64,000 nt of DNA from Candidatus Villigracilis vicinus (GTDB lineage: Bacteria > Chloroflexota > Anaerolineae > Anaerolineales > Villigracilaceae): the NCBI GenBank assembly GCA_016721315.1, contig JADKIL010000003.1:248001-312000 (forward strand), given 5' to 3'. Below, in pieces: positions 17,586 through 27,093 of this stretch. A program made the position numbers and the translations under genes. A model generated the notes under the pieces. The model was given only the letters and a program-made list of their open reading frames with translations, was not told the origin of the DNA and ran no database searches. The first letter of the stretch is position 1; each line of letters starts with the position of its first letter.

Positions 17586-18746
17586 TTATCGAGTCACCAA
17601 CTCATAGAATTCCTCCACCCTCTTCATATTCATTTCAAACTCTGCGCGAGTGGAGATAATATTTCTATTTAGACCTGCGGCGTCGGTTCGCAGGTCTTCT
17701 CTTTCCAACCCCAATAATATTGCATCTGCTATTGATTGCGGGGAATTCGAATCGAACAACAAACCGTTCTGCCCATGTGTGATCCACTCGCGAATGGACT
17801 CGAGATCACCCGCCACGGGAAAACATCCGCACGCCATCGCTTCGATCAGCGTGTTCGGCGTGCCATCGTGGATGCTCGGCGAAACCACGATCTGCGCGCC
17901 GCGAAAGACCTCCCCCATCTTTTCATGCGGAAACGAAGGCAACAACTCCACTGCGCTTTCTATATTCAACTCGCGCACCCAGCTCAGTGCCTGCGATTCG
18001 TTTTGCATGCCTGTGCATTGAAACTTTGCATCGGGTCTCTTCGCCAACACTAGTGGAATGGCTTTGAAGAATGAGTCGTTGCGCACATACGGACGCACAC
18101 CACGCGGATTGATAATGACCGGGCTCTTGACCAGATCTTTGGGCGGATAAAAAACATCACCTCTGATTCCACCGTTACCGGGTGCCACTAATGTAGGCTT
18201 CTCTTCGCCCAAACCCCATTCTCTTGCCAACCGAATATCGCGCTCCACATCAGAATGTAAACCATCCACCAACCCCATGGTCTTACGAGTGTAATATTTC
18301 ATCAGCGGTGTAGATGGAGCATGTAGCGTGAAGTCATTACCCCAGATGGAAACCAGGAATGAAGGGCAGGGTGCGAGTCCCTGCAAAGCCGAAGCAGTCA
18401 GCATGCCCTCATACGGCACGCGCATGGCATGGATAATATCCGGTTGAACTGCTTTGATGAAATTACGTAATTTGCGCGCGGATGCGGGAATGGTCACAGG
18501 GCCAAGCCATTGTCTGATCTTGGTACGCAGGTTCAAGGTCCGGGAAGAAGCGCTGGATGGTGCAGAGGTGCGCTTTTTGGCAGCGCTAAAGGCAACTGGC
18601 GTGAAAACCGTCTGCTCGGGGGGGATTCCGGTTACATCCCATTCAAATGTAGAGGCAATATAAACCTCATCGCCGCGTTCTATGAAATGACGTATCCAAT
18701 TTTGGGAGATCGGCGAACGGGCATCCGTGACAAAAAGCAGTCTCAT
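17586..18746 (-). CDS. Glycosyltransferase family 4 (GT-B)
   Basis: 386-aa GT-B glycosyltransferase. The N-terminal Rossmann half begins MRLLFVTDARSPISQNW, and the C-terminal half has the GT4 E-x7-E region (SIHDGTPNTLIEAMACGCFPV) followed by GDLESIREWI. Residues NPRGVRPYVRNDSFFKAI begin the donor-binding domain. The start is set at 18746 because a TATAAT box stands 6 nt before this ATG; extending to 18803 would cross that promoter. It probably works in cell-surface or exopolysaccharide synthesis, together with the UDP-glucose dehydrogenase nearby, but the acceptor is unknown. Confidence 0.85.
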   Translation of the reverse strand: MRLLFVTDARSPISQNWIRHFIERGDEVYIASTFEWDVTGIPPEQTVFTPVAFSAAKKRTSAPSSASSRTLNLRTKIRQWLGPVTIPASARKLRNFIKAVQPDIIHAMRVPYEGMLTASALQGLAPCPSFLVSIWGNDFTLHAPSTPLMKYYTRKTMGLVDGLHSDVERDIRLAREWGLGEEKPTLVAPGNGGIRGDVFYPPKDLVKSPVIINPRGVRPYVRNDSFFKAIPLVLAKRPDAKFQCTGMQNESQALSWVRELNIESAVELLPSFPHEKMGEVFRGAQIVVSPSIHDGTPNTLIEAMACGCFPVAGDLESIREWITHGQNGLLFDSNSPQSIADAILLGLEREDLRTDAAGLNRNIISTRAEFEMNMKRVEEFYELVTR

Positions 18747-18752
18747 GGGGTG

Positions 18753-18758
18753 ATTATA
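18753..18758 (-). promoter_or_regulatory. -10 box of a probable leaderless promoter (glycosyltransferase)
   Basis: TATAAT read on the minus strand, 6 nt (CACCCC) before the ATG at 18746. No Shine-Dalgarno sequence fits in that space. Confidence 0.6.
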
Positions 18759-18814
18759 CCCACAGGGTCTGGGTAACAAACAAAAATAACGAGTTAACAC
18801 CACCTACTTTGTAG

Positions 18815-18820
18815 TATATT
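18815..18820 (+). promoter_or_regulatory. -10 box of a probable leaderless promoter (response regulator)
   Basis: TATATT lies 7 nt before the ATG at 18828. TTAACA at 18794-18799 is a possible -35 with a short 15-nt spacer. Confidence 0.5.
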
Positions 18821-18827
18821 TAAGGGC

Positions 18828-19202
18828 ATGAGCATTGGACGCATCCTTATCGTTGAAGACAACATGGATACCTATGAACTGGTTCGGTTCATCCTGGAAA
18901 AGAACGGGTTTGAAACTTTCCTTGCCATGAATGGTCGCGATGGGGTCAATGCCGCCACCAAGCAACTTCCCGACCTGATCATTATGGATCTCTCCATGCC
19001 CGAAATGGATGGCTGGACGGCAACCCGCCTCATCAAAGGTAATACGACAACTTCCACCATCCCTCTGATCGCGCTCACCGCTCATGCCCTGCCCAGCGAC
19101 CGTAAACGTGCGTTCGATGCGGGCTGCGATGAATATGTTACCAAGCCCATGGATCTGCTTGACCTGCTGGACACCGTCAAAACCTGGACAAGCAAACAAT
19201 AG
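18828..19202 (+). CDS. CheY-like single-domain response regulator
   Basis: 124-aa stand-alone receiver domain. The acidic pocket is VEDN (residues 9-12), the phosphoacceptor is D54 in IIMDLSMPEMDGW, the switch Thr is in IALTAHAL, and the conserved Lys is in VTKPMD. No output domain is present. It is the DivK/Spo0F-like type seen beside hybrid kinases. The large histidine kinase 2.5 kb downstream is on the other strand, so pairing is only a guess. Confidence 0.9.
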   Translation: MSIGRILIVEDNMDTYELVRFILEKNGFETFLAMNGRDGVNAATKQLPDLIIMDLSMPEMDGWTATRLIKGNTTTSTIPLIALTAHALPSDRKRAFDAGCDEYVTKPMDLLDLLDTVKTWTSKQ

Positions 19203-19301
19203 ATCAGGTTGGGTCAATCTCCTGGCTCATGAAACCGCACACAAGCAAAATTGCGGGGCCATTTTGAACTGAGCCAAATCTTTCAATCAAAAGGAACTAC
19301 T

Positions 19302-20597
19302 ATGAAACAAATCTGTGTTGTCGGCGTGGGATACGTCGGTCTGGTGACCGCTGCCTGCTTCGCCGACCTTGGCAACCGTGTAACTGCATTGGATGTAAAC
19401 GAGGAACGTGTTGCAAATCTCAAAAAGGGCATCATGCCCATTTACGAACCGGGGTTGGATGAACTCGTCAAGCGCAATGTAAAAGCGGGACGTATTACTT
19501 TCACCACCTCGTATGCTGAAGCGCTGAAAGGCGTGGAATATGCCTTCATCGCCGTGGGCACCCCATCCGGTTCAGACGGTTCGGCAGACCTGCAATATGT
19601 TGCTGCTGCAGCAACTTCCATTGCGAAGAATATGACCGCACCGCTGGTGCTGATCAACAAATCCACGGTTCCGATCGGAACCGGTGACTGGGTTGCCGAC
19701 ATCGTAAAGGGTGCCCAGCCCAAGCCGATCGACTTTGCCGTGGTTTCGTGTCCTGAATTCCTGCGTGAAGGTTCCGCCATCGGCGACTTCATGAGCCCGC
19801 ACCGCACCGTGATCGGTTCATTGGATCGCGATGCAGCAAATAAAGTAGCTCAACTGCATTTACCCCTGCGCGCCCCCATCGTCATCACTGACCTGCGTAC
19901 CGCAGAAATGATCAAGTACGCCAGCAATGCCTTCCTTGCCACCAAGATCTCTTTCATCAACGAACTCGCTGATTTATGTGAACGTGTCGGCGCGGATGTG
20001 AAGGAAGTAGCGGCTGGCATGGGCTACGATGCGCGCATCGGACGTCACTTTTTGGATGCAGGTCTCGGCTGGGGCGGTTCGTGCTTCCCCAAAGATGTGG
20101 AAGCGCTCGCCTTCATGGCAAAAGAAAAAGGACTCAACCCGAAGATCCTCAACAGCGTCATGGATGTCAACTATGACCGCCGCAAAGAGGCTGTTAAAAG
20201 CGTGGAAGTCATGCTGGGTGGCAGCCTGAAAGGCAAGACCATTGGCTTGCTGGGTCTGGCGTTCAAGCCCAACACCGACGATATGCGTGATGCACCCGCC
20301 ATCGATATCTCTGAAGAATTGATCGGATCAGGCGCAAAGGTTCGCGCATATGATCCGGTTGCAATGCATGTAGCGCGCCCCATCCTCCCGGCTGTGGAGA
20401 TGTTCGAAGAAGTGTACAAGATGGCAGAAGGTTGCGATGCATTAATGGTCATCACCGAATGGAATGAATTCAAGCAACTCGACCTCGACAAGGTCAAGGG
20501 TTTGCTCAGGTCTCCTGTTGTTTACGACGGACGCAATATCTACGAACCCGGTCGCATGAAGGATATGGGCTTCACGTACCGGGCTGTTGGACGATAA
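19302..20597 (+). CDS. UDP-glucose 6-dehydrogenase
   Basis: 431-aa UDP-glucose/GDP-mannose dehydrogenase family enzyme that makes UDP-glucuronate with two NAD. The N-terminal NAD-binding GVGYVGLVTAACFADLG and the central dimer helix EMIKYASNAFLATKISFINE are present. The catalytic Cys (about 261) is in GGSCFPKD, and the C-terminal UDP-binding domain contains GLAFKPNTDDMRDAP. The start at 19302 follows AAGGAA at 5 nt; the frame is open from 19251 without a site. It probably supplies precursors for envelope polysaccharides. GDP-mannose as substrate is less likely. Confidence 0.92.
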   Translation: MKQICVVGVGYVGLVTAACFADLGNRVTALDVNEERVANLKKGIMPIYEPGLDELVKRNVKAGRITFTTSYAEALKGVEYAFIAVGTPSGSDGSADLQYVAAAATSIAKNMTAPLVLINKSTVPIGTGDWVADIVKGAQPKPIDFAVVSCPEFLREGSAIGDFMSPHRTVIGSLDRDAANKVAQLHLPLRAPIVITDLRTAEMIKYASNAFLATKISFINELADLCERVGADVKEVAAGMGYDARIGRHFLDAGLGWGGSCFPKDVEALAFMAKEKGLNPKILNSVMDVNYDRRKEAVKSVEVMLGGSLKGKTIGLLGLAFKPNTDDMRDAPAIDISEELIGSGAKVRAYDPVAMHVARPILPAVEMFEEVYKMAEGCDALMVITEWNEFKQLDLDKVKGLLRSPVVYDGRNIYEPGRMKDMGFTYRAVGR

Positions 20598-20625
20598 TTA
20601 AGGAATTGGTAAATTTGTAGAATGG

Positions 20626-20664
20626 TAGTCGGATAGTCGGTTTAACTGGCTATCCGACTATTTG
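20626..20664 (+). terminator. Word-like hairpin after the UDP-glucose dehydrogenase gene
   Basis: Arms TAGTCGGATAG (20626-20636) and CTATCCGACTA (20650-20660), then TTTGACTAATAGAC. The wording resembles repeat family D. It is a possible terminator or processing site. Confidence 0.5.
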
Positions 20665-20677
20665 ACTAATAGACAAT

Positions 20678-21580
20678 ATGACTAACACCCCTCCCGTTTG
20701 TAACTATGAAGGTTCTGATTACCAGCAATCCTTTTGGGATCAGGGCGGGCGCGCCTATGAAGACCGCGCCGAAGCCATTGCACTGAAACGCATGCTCCCA
20801 AAAAGCGGAAAGCTGATGCTCGAACTGGGCGCTGGCGCAGGGCGCAATACCCCGCGCTATGCCGGGTTCGAACGCATTGTGGTTCTGGATTATTCGACCA
20901 CACAGCTTGCCCAGGCACAGGAAAGACTTGGACGCTCCGATAAGTACATCTATGTTGCCGCAGATGTATACCGCCTCCCCTTTCAGAGCAGATTGTTCGA
21001 CGCCGCTACAATGATCCGTGTGCTGCACCATATGGCAGATGCACCCAAAGCACTTGCACAAATTCAAGCAACGCTGCAACCCGGTGCGACCTTCATCCTT
21101 GAGTTTGCGAACAAGTTGAACCTGAAAGCGATCCTGCGCTTCTGGCTCGGCAAGCAATCATGGAGTCCCTTTTCGCTTGAGCCGGTGGAATTTGTAAAAC
21201 TCAACTTTGACTTTCATCCCAAAGCCATTCACCAATGGCTGAGCGGACTTGGCTTCAACATCGAAAAAATATTGACCGTATCGCATTTCCGCCTTGGTCT
21301 GTTAAAGCGGTTGGTCCCTGCCAGCCTGCTCGCCGCCGTAGACGGTCTCTTTCAGCCGACAGGCGCCCTCTTTCAACTCACACCAAGTGTGTTTGTTAAA
21401 GCCGTCCTTCCTGGCAGTTCAAATGTGACCATTCCTTCAGGTGTGATCGATTTATTCAAATGCCCCGATTGCAACAGCGGCAATTTACAAGAAAAAGCAG
21501 AACACGTTGCCTGCCCCTCTTGCGGGGCAAAATGGTCTGTTCAAAACGGGATCTATGACTTTAGGGAAAGAATGAAATAG
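20678..21580 (+). CDS. Class I methyltransferase with Trm112-like zinc-ribbon tail
   Basis: 300-aa protein. Residues about 40-150 are a Methyltransf_11-type SAM domain (LMLELGAGAGRNTPR, VVLDYSTTQLAQAQ, ATMIRVLHHMADAPKAL). Residues about 255-300 look like a Trm112/zinc-ribbon module with two CX2C pairs (FKCPDCNSG and VACPSCGAKWSV) ending in NGIYDFRE. Trm112 proteins normally activate separate methyltransferases, so here the activator-like module is on the same chain. Several bacterial fusions place it at the N terminus instead. The substrate is unknown. It follows ugd and is closed by a strong terminator. Confidence 0.82.
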   Translation: MTNTPPVCNYEGSDYQQSFWDQGGRAYEDRAEAIALKRMLPKSGKLMLELGAGAGRNTPRYAGFERIVVLDYSTTQLAQAQERLGRSDKYIYVAADVYRLPFQSRLFDAATMIRVLHHMADAPKALAQIQATLQPGATFILEFANKLNLKAILRFWLGKQSWSPFSLEPVEFVKLNFDFHPKAIHQWLSGLGFNIEKILTVSHFRLGLLKRLVPASLLAAVDGLFQPTGALFQLTPSVFVKAVLPGSSNVTIPSGVIDLFKCPDCNSGNLQEKAEHVACPSCGAKWSVQNGIYDFRERMK

Positions 21581-21590
21581 AAAATAAAAA

Positions 21591-21617
21591 AAACAGGCTC
21601 CAATTGGAGCCTGTTTT
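21591..21617. terminator. Bidirectional intrinsic terminator
   Basis: Stem AAACAGGCTCC (21591-21601) and GGAGCCTGTTT (21606-21616) with an AATT loop, A-rich before and T-rich after. It separates the convergent methyltransferase and histidine-kinase genes. Confidence 0.92.
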
Positions 21618-21623
21618 CGAATG

Positions 21624-24600
21624 TTAGTCTTTCACCAATGGCAGGCGTATGAAGAAAGTACTGCCGGGGAATTTTTCTTCATCTTTACCGATACTTTCCA
21701 CCCAGATGGTTCCCTGCAAGGCGCGGACAATGCCAGAAGCGATGGCGAGCCCCAACCCTGCACCGCCGCCTTTATAGTTCGTACGGCTGGAAGAATGCAA
21801 TTGCACCTCTCCCAATTGATATAACTTCTCGAAAATGACCTTGTGATGTTCGGCATCGATACCAATGCCCGTGTCTTTAATGGCGATCTCCGCCATTCGA
21901 CCACGCTTGGCATCTTCCACCACCCGGGCAGAAACGTCGATAGAACCGCCATCTGGAGTGAATTTGATGGCATTTACGATCACTTGATCAAGTGCCTTTT
22001 TCAGCAGCTCCGAATCCGCCAACAGCGGTGGGATCGTTTTGATGGTTTCGTCCAGGGTCAAGGTCAGGTTGCGAGCCGTAAGGTCATCCACATAATCCTT
22101 ATGGATCAACCTAAGGATCAAGCCCAGGCTGACCGATTCTACATGCGGCATGATGACTTGACTCTCAAGCCGCACCACATCCAACATACTATTGACGATC
22201 TGGTGCAGGCGGTTCGTGCCGCGGGTTACACCTTCGATCGCTTCGGAAAGCATGGCATTGTTCTGTATGCCCGGGTCTGCCTTCAACATACCGAGGAAGC
22301 CTTTTACCACGGTTAGCGGTGTACGTAGTTCGTGTGCGGCAACCTGAATGAACGCGGACTTGTTCTTATCATGCTTCTCAAGGGAGGTATACGCTTTATT
22401 CAGCTCTTCCACGCGTTCCGCGACCATGCGTTCCATCACCTGACTGATACCCGTCACTTCGTGATACAGGCGCGCATTCTCAAGCGCCACGGTTGCCTGT
22501 AAGGCAAAGGTCGTGGCAAGCAAACCGTCATCTTGAGTAAAGGATGTCTTCGCACGGCTGACCAGCAAAAGCCCAACGACGTTGTCTTTGGAATACAAAG
22601 GCACACCCATCCACGAAAGGTCGTGCGGAAGCCAATCAGGCTGTGACCAATTCTCCACCGCATTAACATCCTTGATGACCAGTGTTTCGCCTTTGCGTGA
22701 AATGGTCTTGTATAACTCGTGTCCCTTAAACCCAAGCCGGAAGGTGGTCATCTGCGCGCCTTGTGGCATGCCGCGCTGTGCCTGGATTACCGGCTCCCCG
22801 TTGACATCTTCCATAACCAGAACACCACGGTCATAAGGCAGGGTCTGATTCAACTGCTCGAGGATCTCATCCGGCAACCGTTCGACCGTTTTCAAAGAGG
22901 AAAGCTGGCGCAAAGAACGCGCCAACGCCTCCGCTCCCCGACGCCGTTCCTGTTCGGACGCAAATAGCTGTGCATTTTCGCTGGCAGTTTTTTCTGCCAC
23001 ATCACGCGCACGGCTGAGTTCACCAGCCTGCTCGCGTGCTTCGCTCAAAAGTCGTTCCACTTCACGTTGTGCCTGTTCGCGCTGCTCGACCAACATGGTG
23101 CGCAGCAACGCACTGGAAAGCAGGTTGCGCACGCGCACATAGATATCCCAATCATCCGGTCCCATTTCCACCCACATGAAGCCAAAGCGATTGCTCGCCA
23201 GTGAAAGCGGCATCACCACAGAATCGTAGCGACGGTTCTCAGGCGTCTTGCCGCGCGGAACCAGACGTCCGGTGGCGAGGCGCGAACTGGCATCCGTCGG
23301 CATGGCAAACTGCTTGTCATCGTACTGCATCAACAAGCGGTAACTTTGCGGCGGAGGCGAAGAAATGGACCCTGGCGCGTCTGTGTCGCCATAATACATC
23401 ACATACCAGCGGCTGATACCGAACAGCGGGAAATGCTGCGCAATTGCATCGCCAATGGCATTGAAACTTACCGCTGAAGCCATGGAGAAGCTAAAGTTAT
23501 TCAACAATTCTTCCTGCTTCACGAATTGAAGTCGGTTATACGCCTGCGCCCGCTGGGAAAGCTCACCCACCAGCATGCGCGCCTGTTGAAAAAGATTCTC
23601 CGCACGCAGGGTGGTGGTGTTACTGGATATCCCCCCAAGCGCATATTTGCGAAAGGTAGAGATTACATTTTGCCAGGTATTGAAATCGTAGCCGTGCCGT
23701 TGGAGGACCTCCACCATGCCCTGCACCGCTTTTAAAAATCCACCGCTATTTTCCGCTTCACGCAACCCGGTGAGAAAGGCATCCCACGCACGCCCGAATA
23801 TTTCAACATATTCCTCGCGTCCTGAATCAACATCCGCTATCCCGGCGGCTGCCAGCAAGGCATTGATCGCTGCTGTACGTTTATTCTCCAGCCTGCCCGT
23901 ATGCGCCACTTCCCTCGGCAGGACAACGGCGCGATGGATACTTTCCGGCAGACATCCGCACGACCAGCGTACCACCAGCTTGGAGGGAAGCAGGTCAAGG
24001 TCGCTGCTTTCCTGAGCATCGATCTTATTCATCAGAGCGGCAAAAGCCCTGGCACCGCCATCATAAAAAGATTGCCGTACCGTCGTTAGCGGCACACCCA
24101 TTGACTGCGACTCACTGACATCATCGAAACCGGTCACAGCAACTTTATCCGGCACGTGGATGCCGCGCCCTTGCAACGCTTCCAGCACACCAAAAGCCAT
24201 CCGGTCGTTCGAAGCGACAATCGCCTGTACTGCCATGCCGCGCTCATCTAAAAGGGTACGCACAGCAGCGCGTCCGCTTTCGGCAGAATAATCGCCTTCT
24301 ACCACCATATGTGCATCATGGCGGATATTATGTGATTTCAATTCATCAAGAAAAGCTTTGTAGCGTTGATCCGCTTCACTCTGCCCCACTGGACCGCGCA
24401 CAAAAGCGATCCGTTCATATCCATGCGCTTCGATCAGATGCTTGATAATGGAGCGCATCCCTCCGTCATTGTCCGCCATTACAGTCGGAATACCTTTTAC
24501 AGGGACCGCAAAGGATGCGATTGGTACTGGTGCAAGGAATTGGCAAAAATTCTGGATCTCTTCCGCAGTCAACCCATGTGCCACATCTGCCGAAAGAAGA

Positions 24601-24839
24601 ATCCCATCAAACTGCCCCGGCCTGATCAAGTCATACAGCCCGTAAGAATGTCCCTCATTTTTTGGCATTCCGATCGCAGTGGGCTTACCACCTACAAAAC
24701 AAACCACATTAACATCTGCAGCTCGCGCACTATCCAGCACACCAGACATGAACTCGCTGCCCCACACACGGCTTAACTGTGCACTCAACACCGCAATGGT
24801 TTTTCGTTTACCCGAGGGATTTACGAGTTTTTTCATCAT
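21624..24839 (-). CDS. LacI-type ligand-sensor / GAF / histidine kinase fusion
   Basis: 1071-aa soluble sensor kinase. Residues about 14-290 are a LacI/GalR-type periplasmic-binding-fold domain (TIAVLSAQLSRVWGSEFMSG, then VAVTGFDDVSESQSMGVPLTTV) without the LacI helix-turn-helix. A helical middle region follows, then coiled coil (about 590-635), a GAF domain (about 636-793), HisKA with H836 in AAHELRTPLTVV, and HATPase_c (N box VIVNAIKFTPDGG, G1 DTGIGID, G2 GGGAGLGLAIASG). There is no signal peptide or membrane helix, so it would sense a cytoplasmic sugar-like ligand. A TATAAT box lies 10 nt before the first ATG. No receiver domain or adjacent cognate regulator is seen. Confidence 0.9.
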   Translation of the reverse strand: MMKKLVNPSGKRKTIAVLSAQLSRVWGSEFMSGVLDSARAADVNVVCFVGGKPTAIGMPKNEGHSYGLYDLIRPGQFDGILLSADVAHGLTAEEIQNFCQFLAPVPIASFAVPVKGIPTVMADNDGGMRSIIKHLIEAHGYERIAFVRGPVGQSEADQRYKAFLDELKSHNIRHDAHMVVEGDYSAESGRAAVRTLLDERGMAVQAIVASNDRMAFGVLEALQGRGIHVPDKVAVTGFDDVSESQSMGVPLTTVRQSFYDGGARAFAALMNKIDAQESSDLDLLPSKLVVRWSCGCLPESIHRAVVLPREVAHTGRLENKRTAAINALLAAAGIADVDSGREEYVEIFGRAWDAFLTGLREAENSGGFLKAVQGMVEVLQRHGYDFNTWQNVISTFRKYALGGISSNTTTLRAENLFQQARMLVGELSQRAQAYNRLQFVKQEELLNNFSFSMASAVSFNAIGDAIAQHFPLFGISRWYVMYYGDTDAPGSISSPPPQSYRLLMQYDDKQFAMPTDASSRLATGRLVPRGKTPENRRYDSVVMPLSLASNRFGFMWVEMGPDDWDIYVRVRNLLSSALLRTMLVEQREQAQREVERLLSEAREQAGELSRARDVAEKTASENAQLFASEQERRRGAEALARSLRQLSSLKTVERLPDEILEQLNQTLPYDRGVLVMEDVNGEPVIQAQRGMPQGAQMTTFRLGFKGHELYKTISRKGETLVIKDVNAVENWSQPDWLPHDLSWMGVPLYSKDNVVGLLLVSRAKTSFTQDDGLLATTFALQATVALENARLYHEVTGISQVMERMVAERVEELNKAYTSLEKHDKNKSAFIQVAAHELRTPLTVVKGFLGMLKADPGIQNNAMLSEAIEGVTRGTNRLHQIVNSMLDVVRLESQVIMPHVESVSLGLILRLIHKDYVDDLTARNLTLTLDETIKTIPPLLADSELLKKALDQVIVNAIKFTPDGGSIDVSARVVEDAKRGRMAEIAIKDTGIGIDAEHHKVIFEKLYQLGEVQLHSSSRTNYKGGGAGLGLAIASGIVRALQGTIWVESIGKDEEKFPGSTFFIRLPLVKD

Positions 24840-24913
24840 AGAATGACAAATTATAAGTCAGGTTATTTGCATGGAAAGTTGCAATTTTGCAAGACTATCT
24901 CCCCCGAGTAAAA

Positions 24914-24943
24914 CCGTGCCCAGTACATCCATACTGGGCACGG
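24914..24943 (-). terminator. Intrinsic terminator of the M6-like protease gene
   Basis: Perfect 12-bp stem (24914-24925 with 24932-24943, containing GTGCCCAGTA) and a 6-nt loop. On the minus strand it is followed by TTTTA. Confidence 0.85.
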
Positions 24944-24956
24944 CGCATATACGAAC

Positions 24957-26981
24957 CTAGCGTATTTCAATCTGATAGGACGCCAACTCGCGGGTGAAGC
25001 GGGTTGTGCCCGAAACCACAAGATATGCCGTCTCACCAGAGTTCAATGACACGGGGATCTCAGCAGTCTGATCGGGGTTAAGGGGGATCATCGTCACTTT
25101 GGAATCGCCGGATTTGATGAGAGCCAGCTTGAAGGTCTGCGGCAGAACATTCTGAATGCGAACAAAGCCCTCGGCGACCCAGCCGCCATCATCCGCTTCA
25201 AGATCGGAGCTGTAACCCGCTGCATCAATCGCGACGTCATCCAGCATAAAGCCTTCACCATTGACCGCTGCATCGGTGATGTATTCAAAGCGGATGAATA
25301 TTTTTTTGCCGGCATAATCCGAGAGATCGATTTTCTCTTCGATCCAATCATTCGTCACGCCGGTGTAGCCCCAGCCGTAGGAATTTCCGCTCGGGTCGGT
25401 ACCTCTGCCTGAAGGCGTGGTAATAATCTCCCACGCCTTGCCATCTTCAGACACTTCAAGATAAACATAGTCCCAATCTTCTTCAATATCGAACCAGGTG
25501 CGATAAGAGAGTTCAACCGGTCCGCTTACATTGGTGAGATCAAATTCACGAGTCAACGTCATGTTCGACTCATCACCTTTGTTTGACCAAAAGGCGTAGT
25601 CACCAGAATAAGGGTCGGCGGGTAGTAACCCGGTCACGGTGGAGCCGGTGAAGTTGAGGGTATAGTTTCCAGCGCATTCGATGGCAATATAGTCCACACC
25701 ATATTGATGGACGGAGCGGGTCAGCGGCTCCTGCGGACAATTGAAAATGGTCTCGGTGGCAGAAGCACGCCGGGCAGCAGGATAGTTGTTATAAACATAG
25801 CGTCCATCGTCAATAGAGGGATCAAGCAACAGGTTGGTCAGCGCCCAATCCATAAAGAAATCGTCTGCCGTGATGGGCTTGCCAGTCAACGCATCGGTTG
25901 CGCCGACAGACTGAAGTACGCCGTCCACACTGTCCAGTCCGTTGGCGGGGTCTTTTACTAACAGTTGAGTAGCTTCCTCACCAAAACGGTCGAGGAAGTA
26001 GGTCATGAACAGGAAGCCCGCACCATAGTGCGGAGACGTGGCATCCTGATCATTGGGCCAGTCATTCAATTGCAGGTCGGGGTTGGAAATGTAAAGCGAG
26101 TCGAAGCCGCCGGTTTCATACCCATTAAGCAACACCGCCAATTCAGATGAACCTTCGTTCAGCCAGGATGTTTCATTCAGGTCATTGTTCCAATGGATCA
26201 TGTGCTGAAACTCATGCGCAAGCACGGCATAGGCATAGTCGCCACCCAAAGGCGTGTTATCAGCATTGAACAGGAACATTTCATGTGCGTTCGAAAATTC
26301 CTGGATCAAGGGATGAGTAGAATCGGAGGAAGAGAAATACCCAGCCACCGAAAAACCCAGCCCGCGCGAATAGAGAATATAGATATGCTCATCACCATCG
26401 ATACCGGGCGCCCATTCACTACCGAAAAATTCGCGGTTGGTGGGGTACATTTTTTCTTCGAAGGTATCCACCAACGCTTTCATTTCATCCTGATCGATCT
26501 CAAGCCCATCCTGTGCCCAGAAATAAACATGCGGAGTGATGTAAAGCAGGGTAGCTTGAACTTCGTTGTTCTCATTCGAATCCAGGTCATGCACCCAGAA
26601 TTTCTGAGTCTCGCCCAACGAACGCGGCGCCGCGGACTCCGACATCACCAGCGGAACCCCACATGTACCACCCAAACGACATGCCAGTTCACGCGGATCA
26701 TTGATCGGAACGATGGCTTTCTCCAGTGTCTCTATGGTTTCGTTAAAGCTCGCATCTACAGGCGGACGTTGGATCTCAGTCGGTTCCTGTTCCGTTGTAT
26801 CTGATGGGATAATCGGGTCGGTAAATATCGGCGAATCCTGTGTGGATGTAGATTGGCTGAATGTATAGACCGCATATCCGCCAAGCCCGAGCGCCAGCAG
26901 GCAGAGACAGCCCAACAGGACAACGATACCCACCACTATACCGATCGTTTTGCCAGAATTGTTATTTTCAGGGGTTTCCAT
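24957..26981 (-). CDS. Secreted M6-like metalloprotease with immune-inhibitor-A-type MAM domain
   Basis: 674-aa exported protein. A short charged N terminus leads to one membrane helix (residues about 11-37, VGIVVLLGCLCLLALGLGG), so it is anchored or processed there. The zinc-protease motif is HEFQHMIHW (around residue 256) with a downstream Glu in NEGSSELA. Residues about 460-590 match the MAM-like domain of immune inhibitor A peptidases (YAFWSNKGDESNMTLTREF, then FIRFEYITDAAVNGEGFMLD). It probably degrades extracellular protein. AAGGA lies before the start, and a terminator follows the stop. Substrate specificity is not visible. Confidence 0.82.
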   Translation of the reverse strand: METPENNNSGKTIGIVVGIVVLLGCLCLLALGLGGYAVYTFSQSTSTQDSPIFTDPIIPSDTTEQEPTEIQRPPVDASFNETIETLEKAIVPINDPRELACRLGGTCGVPLVMSESAAPRSLGETQKFWVHDLDSNENNEVQATLLYITPHVYFWAQDGLEIDQDEMKALVDTFEEKMYPTNREFFGSEWAPGIDGDEHIYILYSRGLGFSVAGYFSSSDSTHPLIQEFSNAHEMFLFNADNTPLGGDYAYAVLAHEFQHMIHWNNDLNETSWLNEGSSELAVLLNGYETGGFDSLYISNPDLQLNDWPNDQDATSPHYGAGFLFMTYFLDRFGEEATQLLVKDPANGLDSVDGVLQSVGATDALTGKPITADDFFMDWALTNLLLDPSIDDGRYVYNNYPAARRASATETIFNCPQEPLTRSVHQYGVDYIAIECAGNYTLNFTGSTVTGLLPADPYSGDYAFWSNKGDESNMTLTREFDLTNVSGPVELSYRTWFDIEEDWDYVYLEVSEDGKAWEIITTPSGRGTDPSGNSYGWGYTGVTNDWIEEKIDLSDYAGKKIFIRFEYITDAAVNGEGFMLDDVAIDAAGYSSDLEADDGGWVAEGFVRIQNVLPQTFKLALIKSGDSKVTMIPLNPDQTAEIPVSLNSGETAYLVVSGTTRFTRELASYQIEIR

Positions 26982-27059
26982 AAAGTTTCCTTTTTCAAAA
27001 GATTGCCCGATAATACCCGCTTACTCTGAAAAGAGGATTAGTATATTTGGGCGAGTAAA

Positions 27060-27091
27060 AAAACAGCGCGGGGTTTCGCCCGCGCTGTTTT
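27060..27091 (-). terminator. Intrinsic terminator of clpC
   Basis: Perfect 13-bp stem (27060-27072 with 27079-27091, AACAGCGCGGG core) and a 6-nt loop. A run of T follows on the minus strand, so it closes the clpC transcript. Confidence 0.9.
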
Positions 27092-27093
27092 GC

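Noticed and set aside
21624..24839. Reading the 1071-aa protein as a LacI transcription factor
   Set aside because: The LacI helix-turn-helix headpiece is absent and a full histidine kinase follows the sensor.
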